Assembly (NCBI RefSeq): GCF_000146675.1
Contig: NZ_GL397214.1
Location: forward strand, 604,234 to 668,233
Origin: Hoylesella marshii DSM 16973 = JCM 13450
Lineage (GTDB): Bacteria > Bacteroidota > Bacteroidia > Bacteroidales > Bacteroidaceae
Length of the DNA stretch: 64,000 bases
Reading direction: 5' to 3'
Both the position numbers and the translations under genes were made by a program. Under the pieces are notes generated by a model. It was not told the DNA's origin and made no database searches. It was given only the letters and a program-made list of their open reading frames with translations. This document shows, one piece after another, positions 25,883 through 35,073 of this stretch (positions within the stretch are counted from its first letter, which is position 1; each line of letters opens with the position of its first letter).

Positions 25883-25894
25883 CGTTGTATAAGA

Positions 25895-26605
25895 TTAAAG
25901 TTTAAAGACAATAGGTATCGCCACCATGGTACGACATGGTTTATCGTTCTGAATACCCGGTTTCCACTTTGGCATCATACGTATTACGCGCATGGCTTCA
26001 CGGTCTAAATCGTCATCTACAGACTTAATGACTTTTGCATCTGCAATTATCCCGTCTTTGTTTACGATGAACGACACGATTACACGTCCCTGAATTTTCT
26101 GCTGTTGGGCACGTGCCGGGTATTTCAAGTTCTTTGTCAGCCATTTCATCAAGTAAACCATCCCTCCGGGAAACTCAGGCATTTGCTGCACCACGCGGAA
26201 ATTCAAGGGTTTATTATCATTGTCCATGGCTGCTGATGCCATGGGCGACGGTGTATCGTCCTGTGGTTTCAGCGAACCGTCTCCTTCCAATGAAACAAGT
26301 GGAGCCGGCGTAACGGAAAGCGAAACATTCGCTTTTTCCACCCTATCGACCTTGTTTAATCGCTCAGAAGGTTCTTTCGACTGCATGGGAGTAGCAGCAA
26401 TCATATCTTGTTGCCTAACGGCAGGCAACATTTCCACGTCTTCCGAAAGATTGTCCAACACGTCATCAGCTTCCTCAATGCTGCTTCCACTACTCCTAAA
26501 TTCAAGCAACGTGAGCAACAATGCCAAAGCTACAACAAGTCCAAGCAGAAAGCCCGTACCTCTTTTACTGTCTAAATCGGCTATCGGTGATTTCTTTTCT
26601 TCCAT
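25895..26605 (-). CDS. tonB: TonB-family energy transducer
   Basis: This 236-residue protein has one N-terminal transmembrane helix (about 17-34), a linker rich in Pro, Ser and Asp, and a C-terminal TonB domain with LKYPARAQQQKIQGRVIVSFIVNK split across strands and the closing segment RMMPKWKPGIQ. It transmits proton-motive force from ExbB/ExbD to outer-membrane transporters. It is the first gene of the tonB-prenyl synthase-tatD operon; the exb operon is 2 kb away on the same strand. Confidence 0.92.
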   Translation of the reverse strand: MEEKKSPIADLDSKRGTGFLLGLVVALALLLTLLEFRSSGSSIEEADDVLDNLSEDVEMLPAVRQQDMIAATPMQSKEPSERLNKVDRVEKANVSLSVTPAPLVSLEGDGSLKPQDDTPSPMASAAMDNDNKPLNFRVVQQMPEFPGGMVYLMKWLTKNLKYPARAQQQKIQGRVIVSFIVNKDGIIADAKVIKSVDDDLDREAMRVIRMMPKWKPGIQNDKPCRTMVAIPIVFKL

Positions 26606-26771
26606 TTTTCTCTTACCGTCTCCCCCGCTCCCGCATTGTTTCTGTACGGAATTTCCATATCCTTATCTTCTCAAAAGATATATCACCGGTCGGTTGGCAT
26701 TATTTTACTAAATTATGATGAAGTCTATCATTTCGCCATACAAATATAATTCAGATATTTGAAAAAAGGTG

Positions 26772-26779
26772 TATCTTTG
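26772..26779 (+). promoter_or_regulatory. -7 promoter element for porQ
   Basis: TATCTTTG, a perfect TAnnTTTG match, lies 21 bases before the porQ ATG. The -33 position is poor (ATTC). Confidence 0.6.
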
Positions 26780-26800
26780 TCCACAATTTAATCATCACAG

Positions 26801-27745
26801 ATGAAAAAAGTCGTTTTGGGCATCTTATTCATCGTTTCTCCAGTTCTCTGTATGGCTCAAGAAAGCCGAACAGAGTATAACTTTCTGCGCCTACCGGTAA
26901 GCGCCCATGCGGCTGCACTTGGCGGAGACAATATTACGCTCATAGCCGACGATGCCTCATTGCTATTCAACAATCCCGCATTGTTAGGCTCCGTCAGCGA
27001 TAAAACACTGAATTTCAACTACATGAACTATATGAGCGGTGTACAATTCGGTAGCGCCGCCTATGTGAGAACTACAGGAAAACAGGGTACGGTGGCAGCT
27101 ACAGTGCAGTATATCAACTACGGTAAGATGGCTGAAACCGACGAAAACAATATAAAGACGGGAGAATTTTCTGCAAAAGACATTGTGCTTGGCGGCACAT
27201 TCTCTTACGAACTGTCTGAACGAATAATAGGCGGTATCACGGCCAAGTTCATTACTTCTTACATAGGAGATTACAACTCGCTTGCCGTAGGTGTGGATTT
27301 AGGTATCAATTACTATGACCCAGACCGCCAATGGAGCCTTTCTGCCGTTGCGAAAAACCTCGGCGGGCAGTTGAAGGCCTACAATGAGACCTACGAAAAA
27401 ATGCCTTTCGACCTACAAATAGGTGTAAGCAAACGCGTTATCGGTACTCCTTTCCGACTGTCGGCTGCGTTTGTAGACCTCCATCAATGGAATGGCAAGG
27501 GTATCGACCATCTTGTTGCAGGCGTAGATGCCATCCTTTCAGACCATGTTTACATTGCAGCCGGTTATAATTTCCGTCGTTCGCACGAAATGAAAACAGG
27601 AAAGGATGAAGAAAAAAGCAGTCATGGAGCGGGCTTCTCTTTAGGTACCGGCCTACAACTCGACCGTTTTAAACTGCATTTGGCCTATGGGAAATACCAC
27701 ATATCCTCATCATCGCTCATTCTAAACCTTGCATATACATTTTAA
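26801..27745 (+). CDS. porQ: Type IX secretion system protein PorQ
   Basis: This 314-residue outer-membrane protein has a signal peptide (1-19, ending CMAQ) and repeated amphipathic strands. The N-terminal segment [27 protein letters not shown], split here only for description, is typical of the PorV/PorQ barrel family. PorQ takes part in the attachment complex of the type IX secretion system, which exports CTD-bearing proteins. The remaining T9SS genes are not in the window. cmk follows after 4 bases, the same pairing seen in other Bacteroidales. Confidence 0.9.
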   Translation: MKKVVLGILFIVSPVLCMAQESRTEYNFLRLPVSAHAAALGGDNITLIADDASLLFNNPALLGSVSDKTLNFNYMNYMSGVQFGSAAYVRTTGKQGTVAATVQYINYGKMAETDENNIKTGEFSAKDIVLGGTFSYELSERIIGGITAKFITSYIGDYNSLAVGVDLGINYYDPDRQWSLSAVAKNLGGQLKAYNETYEKMPFDLQIGVSKRVIGTPFRLSAAFVDLHQWNGKGIDHLVAGVDAILSDHVYIAAGYNFRRSHEMKTGKDEEKSSHGAGFSLGTGLQLDRFKLHLAYGKYHISSSSLILNLAYTF

Positions 27746-27749
27746 AGAA

Positions 27750-28439
27750 ATGAAGAAGATAATCATCGCCATCGATGGTTTTTCATCGTGTGGAAAAAGT
27801 ACAATGGCTAAAAATCTGGCACATGAAATCGGTTATATTTATGTAGATACGGGTGCCATGTATCGTTCGGTCACGTTGTTTGCCCTGCGTAACGGCTTAT
27901 TCGATAGCGAGGGGAAGGTAAATACGGATAAATTGCGAGATAGGATGAAAGATATTCACATTTCGTTTATCCTCAATCATGAGACAGGACGCCCCGAAAC
28001 ATACCTCAACAACGAGAATGTGGAACAGGAAATACGTACTATGGAGGTATCTCAGCACGTCAGCCTCATCGCTGCCATTCCCTTTGTACGACAAGCTCTC
28101 GTAGCCCAGCAGCAACAAATGGGCAGAGAGAAAGGCCTTGTTATGGACGGAAGAGACATCGGTACGGTAGTGTTTCCGCAAGCAGAGCTGAAGATTTTTG
28201 TCACGGCAACTGCCGAAGTACGCGCCCAACGCCGCTTCGATGAACTTCGAGACAAAGGCATACCTGCTGATTATGATACCATTTTGCAAAATGTAAAAGA
28301 ACGTGACTACATCGATAGCCATCGTTCCGTGTCGCCATTGTGCAAAGCGGCCGATGCCATAGAATTGGACAACAGCCATCTAAGCATTGCCGAACAACAA
28401 CAATGGCTGATGAAACAATACAAAAAAGCGGTGGAATAA
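27750..28439 (+). CDS. cmk: Cytidylate kinase
   Basis: This 229-residue P-loop kinase phosphorylates CMP and dCMP. It starts at the ATG at 27750 ([19 protein letters not shown]); the frame open from 27729 overlaps porQ and is not used. Walker [10 protein letters not shown] lies at about 10-18. The DGRDIGT motif and the CMP-binding insert are present. It is coupled to porQ with a 4-base gap and is followed by a strong hairpin. Confidence 0.95.
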   Translation: MKKIIIAIDGFSSCGKSTMAKNLAHEIGYIYVDTGAMYRSVTLFALRNGLFDSEGKVNTDKLRDRMKDIHISFILNHETGRPETYLNNENVEQEIRTMEVSQHVSLIAAIPFVRQALVAQQQQMGREKGLVMDGRDIGTVVFPQAELKIFVTATAEVRAQRRFDELRDKGIPADYDTILQNVKERDYIDSHRSVSPLCKAADAIELDNSHLSIAEQQQWLMKQYKKAVE

Positions 28440-28512
28440 GTAGGCTGTTCCCTACCCTTTCTGACCATACATATAAGTCATTGAATAACAACATGATAGA
28501 GACGTATCTGAA

Positions 28513-28547
28513 AGAGCATAGCTTTGAGCGTGTAAAAGCTATGCTCT
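28513..28547. terminator. Bidirectional terminator between cmk and exbD
   Basis: A perfect 13-bp inverted repeat (AGAGCATAGCTTT / AAAGCTATGCTCT, 9-base loop) lies between convergent genes. There is no long T-run, but its position suits a terminator for both. The tract TAGCTATGCTTT recurs once just downstream (near 28577-28592). Confidence 0.65.
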
Positions 28548-28614
28548 GACGGTATCAAAGCTAAGGGATAAGGCTGTAATAGCTATGCTTTAAAGTAGCT
28601 CGTCCATGAAAAGT

Positions 28615-29064
28615 CTATTGCCGACGCTTGTGTGAGGTGGCCGAATAATTGATATTTAAAGCATTGGCACGTCGGAGGGCTTGCTTTACGTCGGCAATGA
28701 CACCCATGGAAGTGCTACGGTCGGCCTTGATAGAGACTGTCATTGCTTGCACATCTTCGGGAGACATACGGTTGCGTTCGGCTACCATATAATCAGTAAT
28801 CTCTGCCGGTTCAGCATATTTGTCGTTGAGTTGAATGCGTGTTTTCCCGTCTTCCGAACGACCTATATATATATAGGAAACAGCTGATTTCTTGGTGAGC
28901 TTGGTGAGTTCCGTACCTGCGGGCACGCGATATTTCACCTTCAGCGTGGTCTTACGCATGTGGGTGACAATCATAAAGAAAAAGAGTACGGTGAAAATAA
29001 GGTCAGGCAAGGAAGCGGTATTTAAGCTCGGAACACCTTGCATGCGGCGGCGGTAGATACTCAT
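28615..29064 (-). CDS. exbD: ExbD/TolR-family protein (second copy)
   Basis: This 149-residue protein has one transmembrane helix near residues 20-40, preceded by the segment SLPDLIFTVLFFFM, whose Asp in the helix is the proton-carrying residue of ExbD. The periplasmic domain is short. It overlaps the preceding exbD by 4 bases. Two different exbD genes in one operon are common in Bacteroidetes and probably form mixed or alternative pumps. Confidence 0.9.
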   Translation of the reverse strand: MSIYRRRMQGVPSLNTASLPDLIFTVLFFFMIVTHMRKTTLKVKYRVPAGTELTKLTKKSAVSYIYIGRSEDGKTRIQLNDKYAEPAEITDYMVAERNRMSPEDVQAMTVSIKADRSTSMGVIADVKQALRRANALNINYSATSHKRRQ

Positions 29065-29588
29065 GGATGGCCTCCTTCCTTTTGAAGATAACGCTCGGAA
29101 ATGCGTTGCGGCACATCGTGGCGTATCGTTTCTTGGCGGTCTTCATCTAAAAGGGCAAAGGCACGACCGTAACGCTTTTTCGACAAACGATTGCGCAGGT
29201 CGTTGTAGACGGCAACTAATTCGTTTTGCAGCGCAAAATAGGTGTCATAACGGGCATTGCGGTCGGCTTCCACTTCGATAACATGCCGTTTTCCACGCTC
29301 CGTGATAAAGGCTTCTACTCGTTTGTGGACTTGTTGCAAGGGCATGGGAACATCATTACACAGCAGTCGATTATCTGCTGTGATGCGCAAGGAGAGCACA
29401 TCGCGACGATCAATGTCGGTCTGGTGATGCTCCTGACGGGGAGGTTCGGGCGGAGGAAGTCTGCGCGATAGTCCTTTATCTACATCCATTGACGTGGTGA
29501 CAAGAAACAATATCAACAGCATAAATGAGATGTCTGCCGTTGAAGTCGTATTGAGTTGAGGTACTCTGCGCCTATTTCTTTTCCACAT
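29061..29588 (-). CDS. exbD: ExbD/TolR-family protein (first copy)
   Basis: This 175-residue protein starts at the ATG at 29588 (MWKRNRRRVPQLNT). It has a basic N-terminus and then a helix containing the key Asp in TADISFMLLILF. A larger periplasmic domain with a charged linker follows. It overlaps its upstream membrane-protein neighbour by 17 bases and the second exbD by 4, so all are translationally coupled. Confidence 0.9.
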   Translation of the reverse strand: MWKRNRRRVPQLNTTSTADISFMLLILFLVTTSMDVDKGLSRRLPPPEPPRQEHHQTDIDRRDVLSLRITADNRLLCNDVPMPLQQVHKRVEAFITERGKRHVIEVEADRNARYDTYFALQNELVAVYNDLRNRLSKKRYGRAFALLDEDRQETIRHDVPQRISERYLQKEGGHP

Positions 29589-30093
29589 GTTGCTTCTTTC
29601 TATAATACCGAGTGGCACCGAAAATGACTGTTGCCACTGCTAAAACGATGAGCATGCTACCTGTGACGACAAACATGTCGGCCGTCTTGAGCCAGAGTGT
29701 ATCTGCGTAAGTATGACCGTTGATTTGAAGAGCGTTCGGCGAACCTGCCAAAAACGTGACGACCAGCAACAAGAGTGTAAGACCAGCAATGCCGTAAGAT
29801 AGTCTGATAGAGGGAATGCCATTGTCGTCTGAGGCTGTCCGATGACGATGGCGTAGGGTCGTAACAATGGTATAGACAGTGAGTGTCACGGTTGAGATAA
29901 GAAGGAGTCCGACCAGCACCAGCACAGCATCCGTGAGCAGTGGAGCATTGAAAACGGGATTTTCGGCAAAGGGATGGTCGTATCCCACGAGGTAAAATGC
30001 TCCGAAAACGAGCAAAGATAAGGCTATCAGCAGATACAATACGTACTGCGACAGTTGCTCGGTAGTGAGTTGGTTGATGTGTAGTCGTTTCAT
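29572..30093 (-). CDS. Membrane protein of the exb operon, unknown function
   Basis: This 173-residue protein has four predicted hydrophobic helices (about 16-35, 52-75, 98-118 and 138-160) and a basic C-terminus. It belongs to no family I can name, but a gene of this kind between exbB and the exbD pair is a recurring Bacteroidales arrangement. It overlaps exbB by 4 bases. It may assist assembly of the ExbBD pump; that is inference from position. Confidence 0.7.
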   Translation of the reverse strand: MKRLHINQLTTEQLSQYVLYLLIALSLLVFGAFYLVGYDHPFAENPVFNAPLLTDAVLVLVGLLLISTVTLTVYTIVTTLRHRHRTASDDNGIPSIRLSYGIAGLTLLLLVVTFLAGSPNALQINGHTYADTLWLKTADMFVVTGSMLIVLAVATVIFGATRYYRKKQHVEKK

Positions 30094-30956
30094 CCTCTCA
30101 GCTTGTGTTTGGCAATGGCATCGAGCAAAGCAATGGCCGACTCTTCCATCTGCGCCGTGAGATGCTCGATTTTCGATAGAATATAATTGTAGAACACTTG
30201 CAAGATAAGGGCTACAATGATACCGAAAATGGTTGTAATGAGCGCCACTTTCATGCCCGATGCCACAATAGTGGGACTGATATCACCGGCCTGTTGTATC
30301 TGGTCAAAGGCCATTACCATGCCGATAACCGTTCCCAAGAAGCCCAACGAAGGCGCCATGGCTATGAAGAGCGTTATCCACGAACATCCTTTTTCGAGGT
30401 TGGCAGCCTGAACCGCTCCGTAAGAGGCAACCGAACGTTCGATGTTGTCTAATGATTCGTGGATGCGCACGAGGCCTTGGTAGCAGATGGAAGCTACCGG
30501 GCCGCGTGTGGTTCGGCAGAGTTCTTTAGCTCCTTCCATATCATTGGCGGTAATTTTGCTGTCTAAATCTCTCATAAATCGCTTGGCGTCAATCTCTGAA
30601 AGACTGAGATAAATGATGCGTTCGATACAAAATGCCAAACCGATGACTAATGCTAAGGCGACAAGTGACATGAAGCCGGCATTTCCTTCAATAAATTTTG
30701 TTTTCAACGCCTGATGGAATCCCATACTCTCTTCAGAGGTTTCGAGGGAGGCCGTGTCAGTGGAAAGGTCGTCACTGAGCAGTGCGTCGTCGATGCTATC
30801 TGTGCGGGTATCTGTTCCGAGACGGGCATCCGTCTGTGTGGAAGTGGGCTTCGATGGCGGCACTGTACCTTCAGGAACTGCAAAAAGGTGAGTGGGAAAA
30901 GTAGTCTGTAAAAAGAGAAGAGCAGTCAACGCGCCCTTTGCAGTAAGATGCTTCAT
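30090..30956 (-). CDS. exbB: ExbB/TolQ-family proton channel protein
   Basis: This 288-residue protein has an N-terminal signal-like helix, a Thr/Asp/Ser-rich region (~30-80), then three membrane helices of the MotA/TolQ/ExbB domain. The segments FIAMAPSLGFLGTVIGMV and GMKVALITTIFG are conserved. With ExbD it forms the inner-membrane pump that energises TonB. It is the first gene of the four-gene operon and lies behind a near-consensus promoter. Confidence 0.92.
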   Translation of the reverse strand: MKHLTAKGALTALLFLQTTFPTHLFAVPEGTVPPSKPTSTQTDARLGTDTRTDSIDDALLSDDLSTDTASLETSEESMGFHQALKTKFIEGNAGFMSLVALALVIGLAFCIERIIYLSLSEIDAKRFMRDLDSKITANDMEGAKELCRTTRGPVASICYQGLVRIHESLDNIERSVASYGAVQAANLEKGCSWITLFIAMAPSLGFLGTVIGMVMAFDQIQQAGDISPTIVASGMKVALITTIFGIIVALILQVFYNYILSKIEHLTAQMEESAIALLDAIAKHKLRG

Positions 30957-31008
30957 ACGTTTCTATTCGTTTATCAATTGTTCTTTTTCGTCAATAAGAC
31001 GGAGTGCC

Positions 31009-31040
31009 AAAGGTACATATTTTCATAAGATTCGCCAAAA
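31009..31040 (-). promoter_or_regulatory. Promoter of the exb operon
   Basis: On the reverse strand TTTG (31037-31040) and TACCTTTG (31009-31016) are separated by 20 bases, one more than the Bacteroidetes optimum of 19. It lies ~53 bases upstream of exbB. Confidence 0.65.
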
Positions 31041-31144
31041 GAATACCTCGGAAATCACTTCTACAACCCATATTATTCTCAATCGTATAGCATGGAATGA
31101 CATTGGATGGGCTTCATCGCGCTCTACAAAACGGCACAAATTAT

Positions 31145-31175
31145 TTTGAAGTGTGCAATAAAAGCATTATCTTTG
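31145..31175 (+). promoter_or_regulatory. Consensus Bacteroidetes promoter of the acyl-CoA synthetase gene
   Basis: TTTG (31145-31148), exactly 19 bases, then TATCTTTG (31168-31175): a full match to TTTG-N19-TAnnTTTG. The ATG follows at 31199, leaving a leader of about 15-20 bases. This also rules out the long in-frame extension upstream. Confidence 0.85.
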
Positions 31176-31198
31176 CACAAATTTTTATGATTTGTGCA

Positions 31199-32860
31199 AT
31201 GAAAACCATACCCTCTTTCAACGCTTATATAGAAAAAAGTATCACCGAACACTGGCACCTCAACGCACTGACAGACTATCAAGGAGCGACGTTACAATAC
31301 AACGACGTGGCACGGAAGATTGAGAAACTACACATTCTGTTTGAACACAGCGGAATAGTAAAGGGCGACAAGATTGCCCTATGTGGCAGAAACTGCGCCC
31401 ATTGGGGCGTGGCTTTCCTTGCTACTCTCACGTATGGTGCCATCGCCGTGCCTATCCTCCACGAGTTTACGCCCGACCAGATACACCACATTGTGAACCA
31501 CAGCGATGCCAAACTGCTCTTTGTTGGCGATGTTGTAGCTACCGAAGTAGATGCCACCAAGATGCCTGCCCTTGAAGGCATTGTCTACATTCCCGACTAT
31601 TCGCTTGTCATATCGCGTACCGACCGCCTCACCTATGCCCGCGAGCATCTCAACGAAATCTTTGGAAAAAAATACCCCAAGTATTTCCGCGCCGAACACG
31701 TGAAGTATTATCGTGAGCAGAGTCCCGATGAGCTGGCACTCATTAACTATACCAGCGGTACCACAGGCTTTTCAAAAGGCGTGATGATACCCTACCGAGC
31801 CCTTTGGAGCAACCTCGACTTTGCGTTCCATGTATTAGGCGACAAGGTGCACCACGGCGATAGCATCATCAGTATTCTACCCATGGCGCACATGTATGGC
31901 ATGGCATTCGAGTTCCTGTTCGAGTTCTGCTCCGGCTGCCACATCTTCTTCCTCACCCGTATTCCCAGCCCCGCCATCATTGCACAAGCCTTTGCCGATG
32001 TTCGCCCCACTATTATCATCGCCGTGCCCCTCATTATCGAGAAGATTATCCGCAAGAAAGTATTCCCCAAGATACAAAACAACAAGATGCGTTTGCTGTT
32101 GGGCATGCCGGTCATCAACAAAAAAGTAAACCAAAAGATATGCGAGCAAGTGATGAATGCTTTCGGAGGTCGATTCTACGAAATCATCATCGGTGGAGCA
32201 GCTTTCAATCAAGAGGTGGAGCAATTCCTGCATAAGATAGACTTCCCCTACACTGTGGGCTACGGTGCCACGGAGTGTGCACCCATCATCACTTACGCCG
32301 ACTATCAAACCTTTGTACCCGGTTCTTGTGGACGTGCCGTCATACACATGGAGGTAAAGATAGACAGCAATGACCCGCAGCATGTGCCCGGCGAAATCCT
32401 TGCCCGTGGACTCAACGTCATGTTGGGCTACTACAAGAACGAGGAGGCTACCCGCGAAGTGATAGATACCGAGGGATGGTACCACACGGGAGACCTCGGC
32501 CAGATGGATGAAGAAGGCAACGTGTTCATCAAGGGACGCAGCAAAAACATGCTACTCGGCTCTAATGGACAGAACATTTACCCCGAAGAGATAGAAGACA
32601 AACTCAACTCCATGGCACTCGTAAGCGAAAGTCTCGTCATACAAGAGGGCGAACGGCTCGTAGGACTTGTGCATCCTGACTACGACGAGGCCAAAACACT
32701 CGGACTGACCGTTGAGGATTTAGAAAACGTGATGACACAGAACTGCCGCGAACTAAACGCCATGATTCCGGCATACTGCAAACTCTCGGCCATCAAACTT
32801 CACGAAGAGGAATTCGAGAAAACGCCCAAGAAAAGCATCAAAAGATATCTGTATCAGTAG
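31199..32860 (+). CDS. Long-chain acyl-CoA synthetase (AMP-forming)
   Basis: This 553-residue enzyme activates fatty acids with ATP and CoA. The P-loop-like YTSGTTGFSKGV, the GYGATECAP motif and the late TGDLGQMDEEGNVFIKGR, given here in parts, match the ANL superfamily. The ATG at 31199 (MKTIPSFNAY) is chosen because the promoter lies just before it. The C-terminal Lys in TPKKSIKRYLY is the catalytic lysine. The substrate range is unknown. Confidence 0.92.
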   Translation: MKTIPSFNAYIEKSITEHWHLNALTDYQGATLQYNDVARKIEKLHILFEHSGIVKGDKIALCGRNCAHWGVAFLATLTYGAIAVPILHEFTPDQIHHIVNHSDAKLLFVGDVVATEVDATKMPALEGIVYIPDYSLVISRTDRLTYAREHLNEIFGKKYPKYFRAEHVKYYREQSPDELALINYTSGTTGFSKGVMIPYRALWSNLDFAFHVLGDKVHHGDSIISILPMAHMYGMAFEFLFEFCSGCHIFFLTRIPSPAIIAQAFADVRPTIIIAVPLIIEKIIRKKVFPKIQNNKMRLLLGMPVINKKVNQKICEQVMNAFGGRFYEIIIGGAAFNQEVEQFLHKIDFPYTVGYGATECAPIITYADYQTFVPGSCGRAVIHMEVKIDSNDPQHVPGEILARGLNVMLGYYKNEEATREVIDTEGWYHTGDLGQMDEEGNVFIKGRSKNMLLGSNGQNIYPEEIEDKLNSMALVSESLVIQEGERLVGLVHPDYDEAKTLGLTVEDLENVMTQNCRELNAMIPAYCKLSAIKLHEEEFEKTPKKSIKRYLYQ

Positions 32861-32909
32861 CTTTGTAATATCTCACGGATACCAAAAGCCCCGCAATAGC
32901 TGCTAACTC

Positions 32910-33929
32910 ATGTTATATATGCAAGATAGCAATCGTGAACTAACGAAACCCAAGCGCAAACACTGGATAGACCTTTTGCGGGGCTTCTGTATGGTAGCTA
33001 TATTGCTCGACCATACCGAAATATACTACACAGGCGACAATATCATCGGCTACAACTACTATGTAGCCAATGTGTTGGTCGCCTTTTTCTTTCTCTCAGG
33101 CTATCTTTTCTACAAGGAAACACCATTTTCGCTGCGCCATAAGCTCACCTACATCGCGCGCTACCTGCTGTTGCCCTACTTCCTGTTCACCACTTTCATT
33201 GCCATTCCGAAAGCTTTCGCACACGATTTCGACATTTCCGACACCCTGTTCTCCGTCCTCACGGGGCAAGCATCTTGGTTTGTAGCTGCCCTCATCGTTG
33301 CAGAAATCGTGTTTTCCACAGTGTTATGGGCGTGCAAAGGCAAAACTTGGGGGCTGTCAATACCCGCCCTTGCAGCCTCAGCAGCTTGTTATCTTCTTTC
33401 CACACATTGTTCCGACCTTTATTGGCAAATAGAAAACGCCTGTATGGCATTGCCCATTCTCTGTTTTGGCTACTTCTACCACAAGTGGGAAAGCGTTTTC
33501 CACCGTTTCCACAACCTATCATCATCATTCTTTCTCTTTATACTTTTAGTTATCATAAAAGTATATGAACATACGCAGGGCATAACTCTGCTTGTCGAAC
33601 CCATACGCATAAACAATTGGTACGTATTTGTTTTCGATGCCCTTGTATGCACCCTGTTCCTCGTAAGTTTAGCCAAACAGCTGAAAAGCGTTGCTTGGTT
33701 GGAATGGACAGGACGCCGCAGCCTCGTCTACTACTTCTTTTCAGGCGGCATACCCCTCATTGTTTCCGCCCTGCTCCAACGCACCGATATGGGCTATTCG
33801 GGGCACTACCACCGTGTTCTTCTTGCCTTCCTGCTCGTCTACGCCCTTACTTCCATTATTGCGTGGGCAGTCTATCGCTACTTAGGCTTTATCGTTCAAC
33901 AGCCTTCAAAAGCAGCAAACAAAGCGTAA
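32910..33929 (+). CDS. Membrane acyltransferase (acyltransferase-3 family)
   Basis: This 339-residue polytopic membrane protein has about ten hydrophobic helices. The N-terminal WIDLLRGFCMVAILLDHTEI carries the Arg and His residues characteristic of acyltransferase-3/OafA-type enzymes that O-acetylate sugars or lipids. It could start at 32910 or at MQDSN (32919). It follows the acyl-CoA synthetase by 50 bases. Its last 280 bases occur again at 37109-37388, beyond an inserted cassette. Confidence 0.85.
   Translation: MLYMQDSNRELTKPKRKHWIDLLRGFCMVAILLDHTEIYYTGDNIIGYNYYVANVLVAFFFLSGYLFYKETPFSLRHKLTYIARYLLLPYFLFTTFIAIPKAFAHDFDISDTLFSVLTGQASWFVAALIVAEIVFSTVLWACKGKTWGLSIPALAASAACYLLSTHCSDLYWQIENACMALPILCFGYFYHKWESVFHRFHNLSSSFFLFILLVIIKVYEHTQGITLLVEPIRINNWYVFVFDALVCTLFLVSLAKQLKSVAWLEWTGRRSLVYYFFSGGIPLIVSALLQRTDMGYSGHYHRVLLAFLLVYALTSIIAWAVYRYLGFIVQQPSKAANKA
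33645..33924 (+). repeat. 280-bp duplication, copy 1 (inside the intact acyltransferase gene)
   Basis: This segment matches 37109-37388 base for base in length, with about ten scattered substitutions. Many are silent; three change residues near the C-terminus. The two copies are direct repeats that bracket the four-gene cassette. Confidence 0.9.
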
Positions 33930-33973
33930 ACCACCACGAAAATACCCCACAAAATTCTTCTTTCCCAAATTAC

Positions 33974-34049
33974 TTACGTGTAAATAATAATTTATCTACA
34001 CGTAAAGAAATATTTTTCTACGTGTAAGTAAATATTTCTTTACGTGTAA
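33974..34049. repeat. YTACGTGTAA repeats with a 19-bp inverted repeat
   Basis: Four copies of a ten-base element, three direct (33974-33983, 34018-34027, 34040-34049) and one inverted (33996-34005), lie just after the acyltransferase stop. Arms 33997-34015 and 34030-34048 form a perfect 19-bp inverted repeat with a 14-base loop. It may be a terminator, an operator cluster or the end of an inserted segment. The rest of 33930-34264 is A+T-rich with no gene. Confidence 0.8.
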
Positions 34050-34264
34050 GTAATTTACCTAACAAGCAATTCTAAATGATTATCCACGTTTTATTTTTTT
34101 AACCTATCATTTTTTATAATGCCAGTATTAACTACTAATTTTGTCCAAAATCAACTCTTGCTGAAGAGTAAAAGAATTATCCAAAAGCATTCTTTTAATG
34201 GCTTGCAGATTTAAATAGCAATCATTATATAATGTAAAGAAAGTTTTTTATATGTAGGCGCACT

Positions 34265-35065
34265 ATGAATAAAGCTATCCTCTTTATATTCTCTGGACTG
34301 CCAGCAGTAGGAAAATCCACGCTTGCAATGTCTGTTGTAAAGCATTTCGGAGCGGTTTACCTACGCATTGATACCATTGAACAAGGCTTGAAAGACTTGT
34401 GTCGTATCGATGTTGAGGGGGAAGGCTATCGGTTGGCATATCGTATGGCAGCCGACAATCTGCAATTAGGCAACAATGTAGTGGCTGATTGCTGCAACCC
34501 TATTGAACTGACAAGGCGAGAATGGGAAGATGTTGCTGTCAATAACAACTGCCGTTTCGTAAACATTGAGGTTGTTTGTTCGGATAAGACAGAACACAAA
34601 AAGCGTGCAGAACAGAGAAATGCAGAAGTAGCAAATATGAAACTACCTGTGTGGAACGACATAGAAAACCGAGAATATCACGAGTGGCACAAAAACCGCA
34701 TCATCATTGACACAGCAGGAAAGACCATTAAACAATGCCAAACCGAACTAAAAGAAAAGGTTGCCGATAGTCTTTCGCAAAAAGGAGATGGTCAAGAATA
34801 TGAAAGCATAGACGATTCGCTGAAAGCAACCATCATAGAAAAGCTCTGTTATACAAAATTTGTGTATGACAGAATAAACCGAAAGCTCGGACTTTATCTA
34901 TCGCCACAAGAAATAGAAAGTTTTATTTCAGACATTATCATGCATACAGACACGAATCATTTCCTGAAAAAAGGAAAGAACTATTATATAACTAATGATA
35001 CAGAACATATCCGTATCACCGTTAACTCTTGTACATTCAGAGTTATTTCAACTGATAAAATATAA
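34265..35065 (+). CDS. P-loop kinase fused to a DUF3781 domain
   Basis: This 266-residue, apparently two-domain protein has at residues 1-~165 a small nucleotide kinase fold like zeta-toxin/chloramphenicol-phosphotransferase relatives. Walker A GLPAVGKST is at 11-19 and an acidic strand-end follows (YLRIDTIE). Residues ~185-266 match DUF3781 as recalled, with TKFVYDRINRKLGL and KGKNYYITND. DUF3781 usually stands alone as a short protein, so the fusion is notable. The substrate is unknown. It is the first gene of the cassette and is followed by the ClbS-like gene after 8 bases. Confidence 0.8.
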   Translation: MNKAILFIFSGLPAVGKSTLAMSVVKHFGAVYLRIDTIEQGLKDLCRIDVEGEGYRLAYRMAADNLQLGNNVVADCCNPIELTRREWEDVAVNNNCRFVNIEVVCSDKTEHKKRAEQRNAEVANMKLPVWNDIENREYHEWHKNRIIIDTAGKTIKQCQTELKEKVADSLSQKGDGQEYESIDDSLKATIIEKLCYTKFVYDRINRKLGLYLSPQEIESFISDIIMHTDTNHFLKKGKNYYITNDTEHIRITVNSCTFRVISTDKI

Positions 35066-35073
35066 AAAAAACA

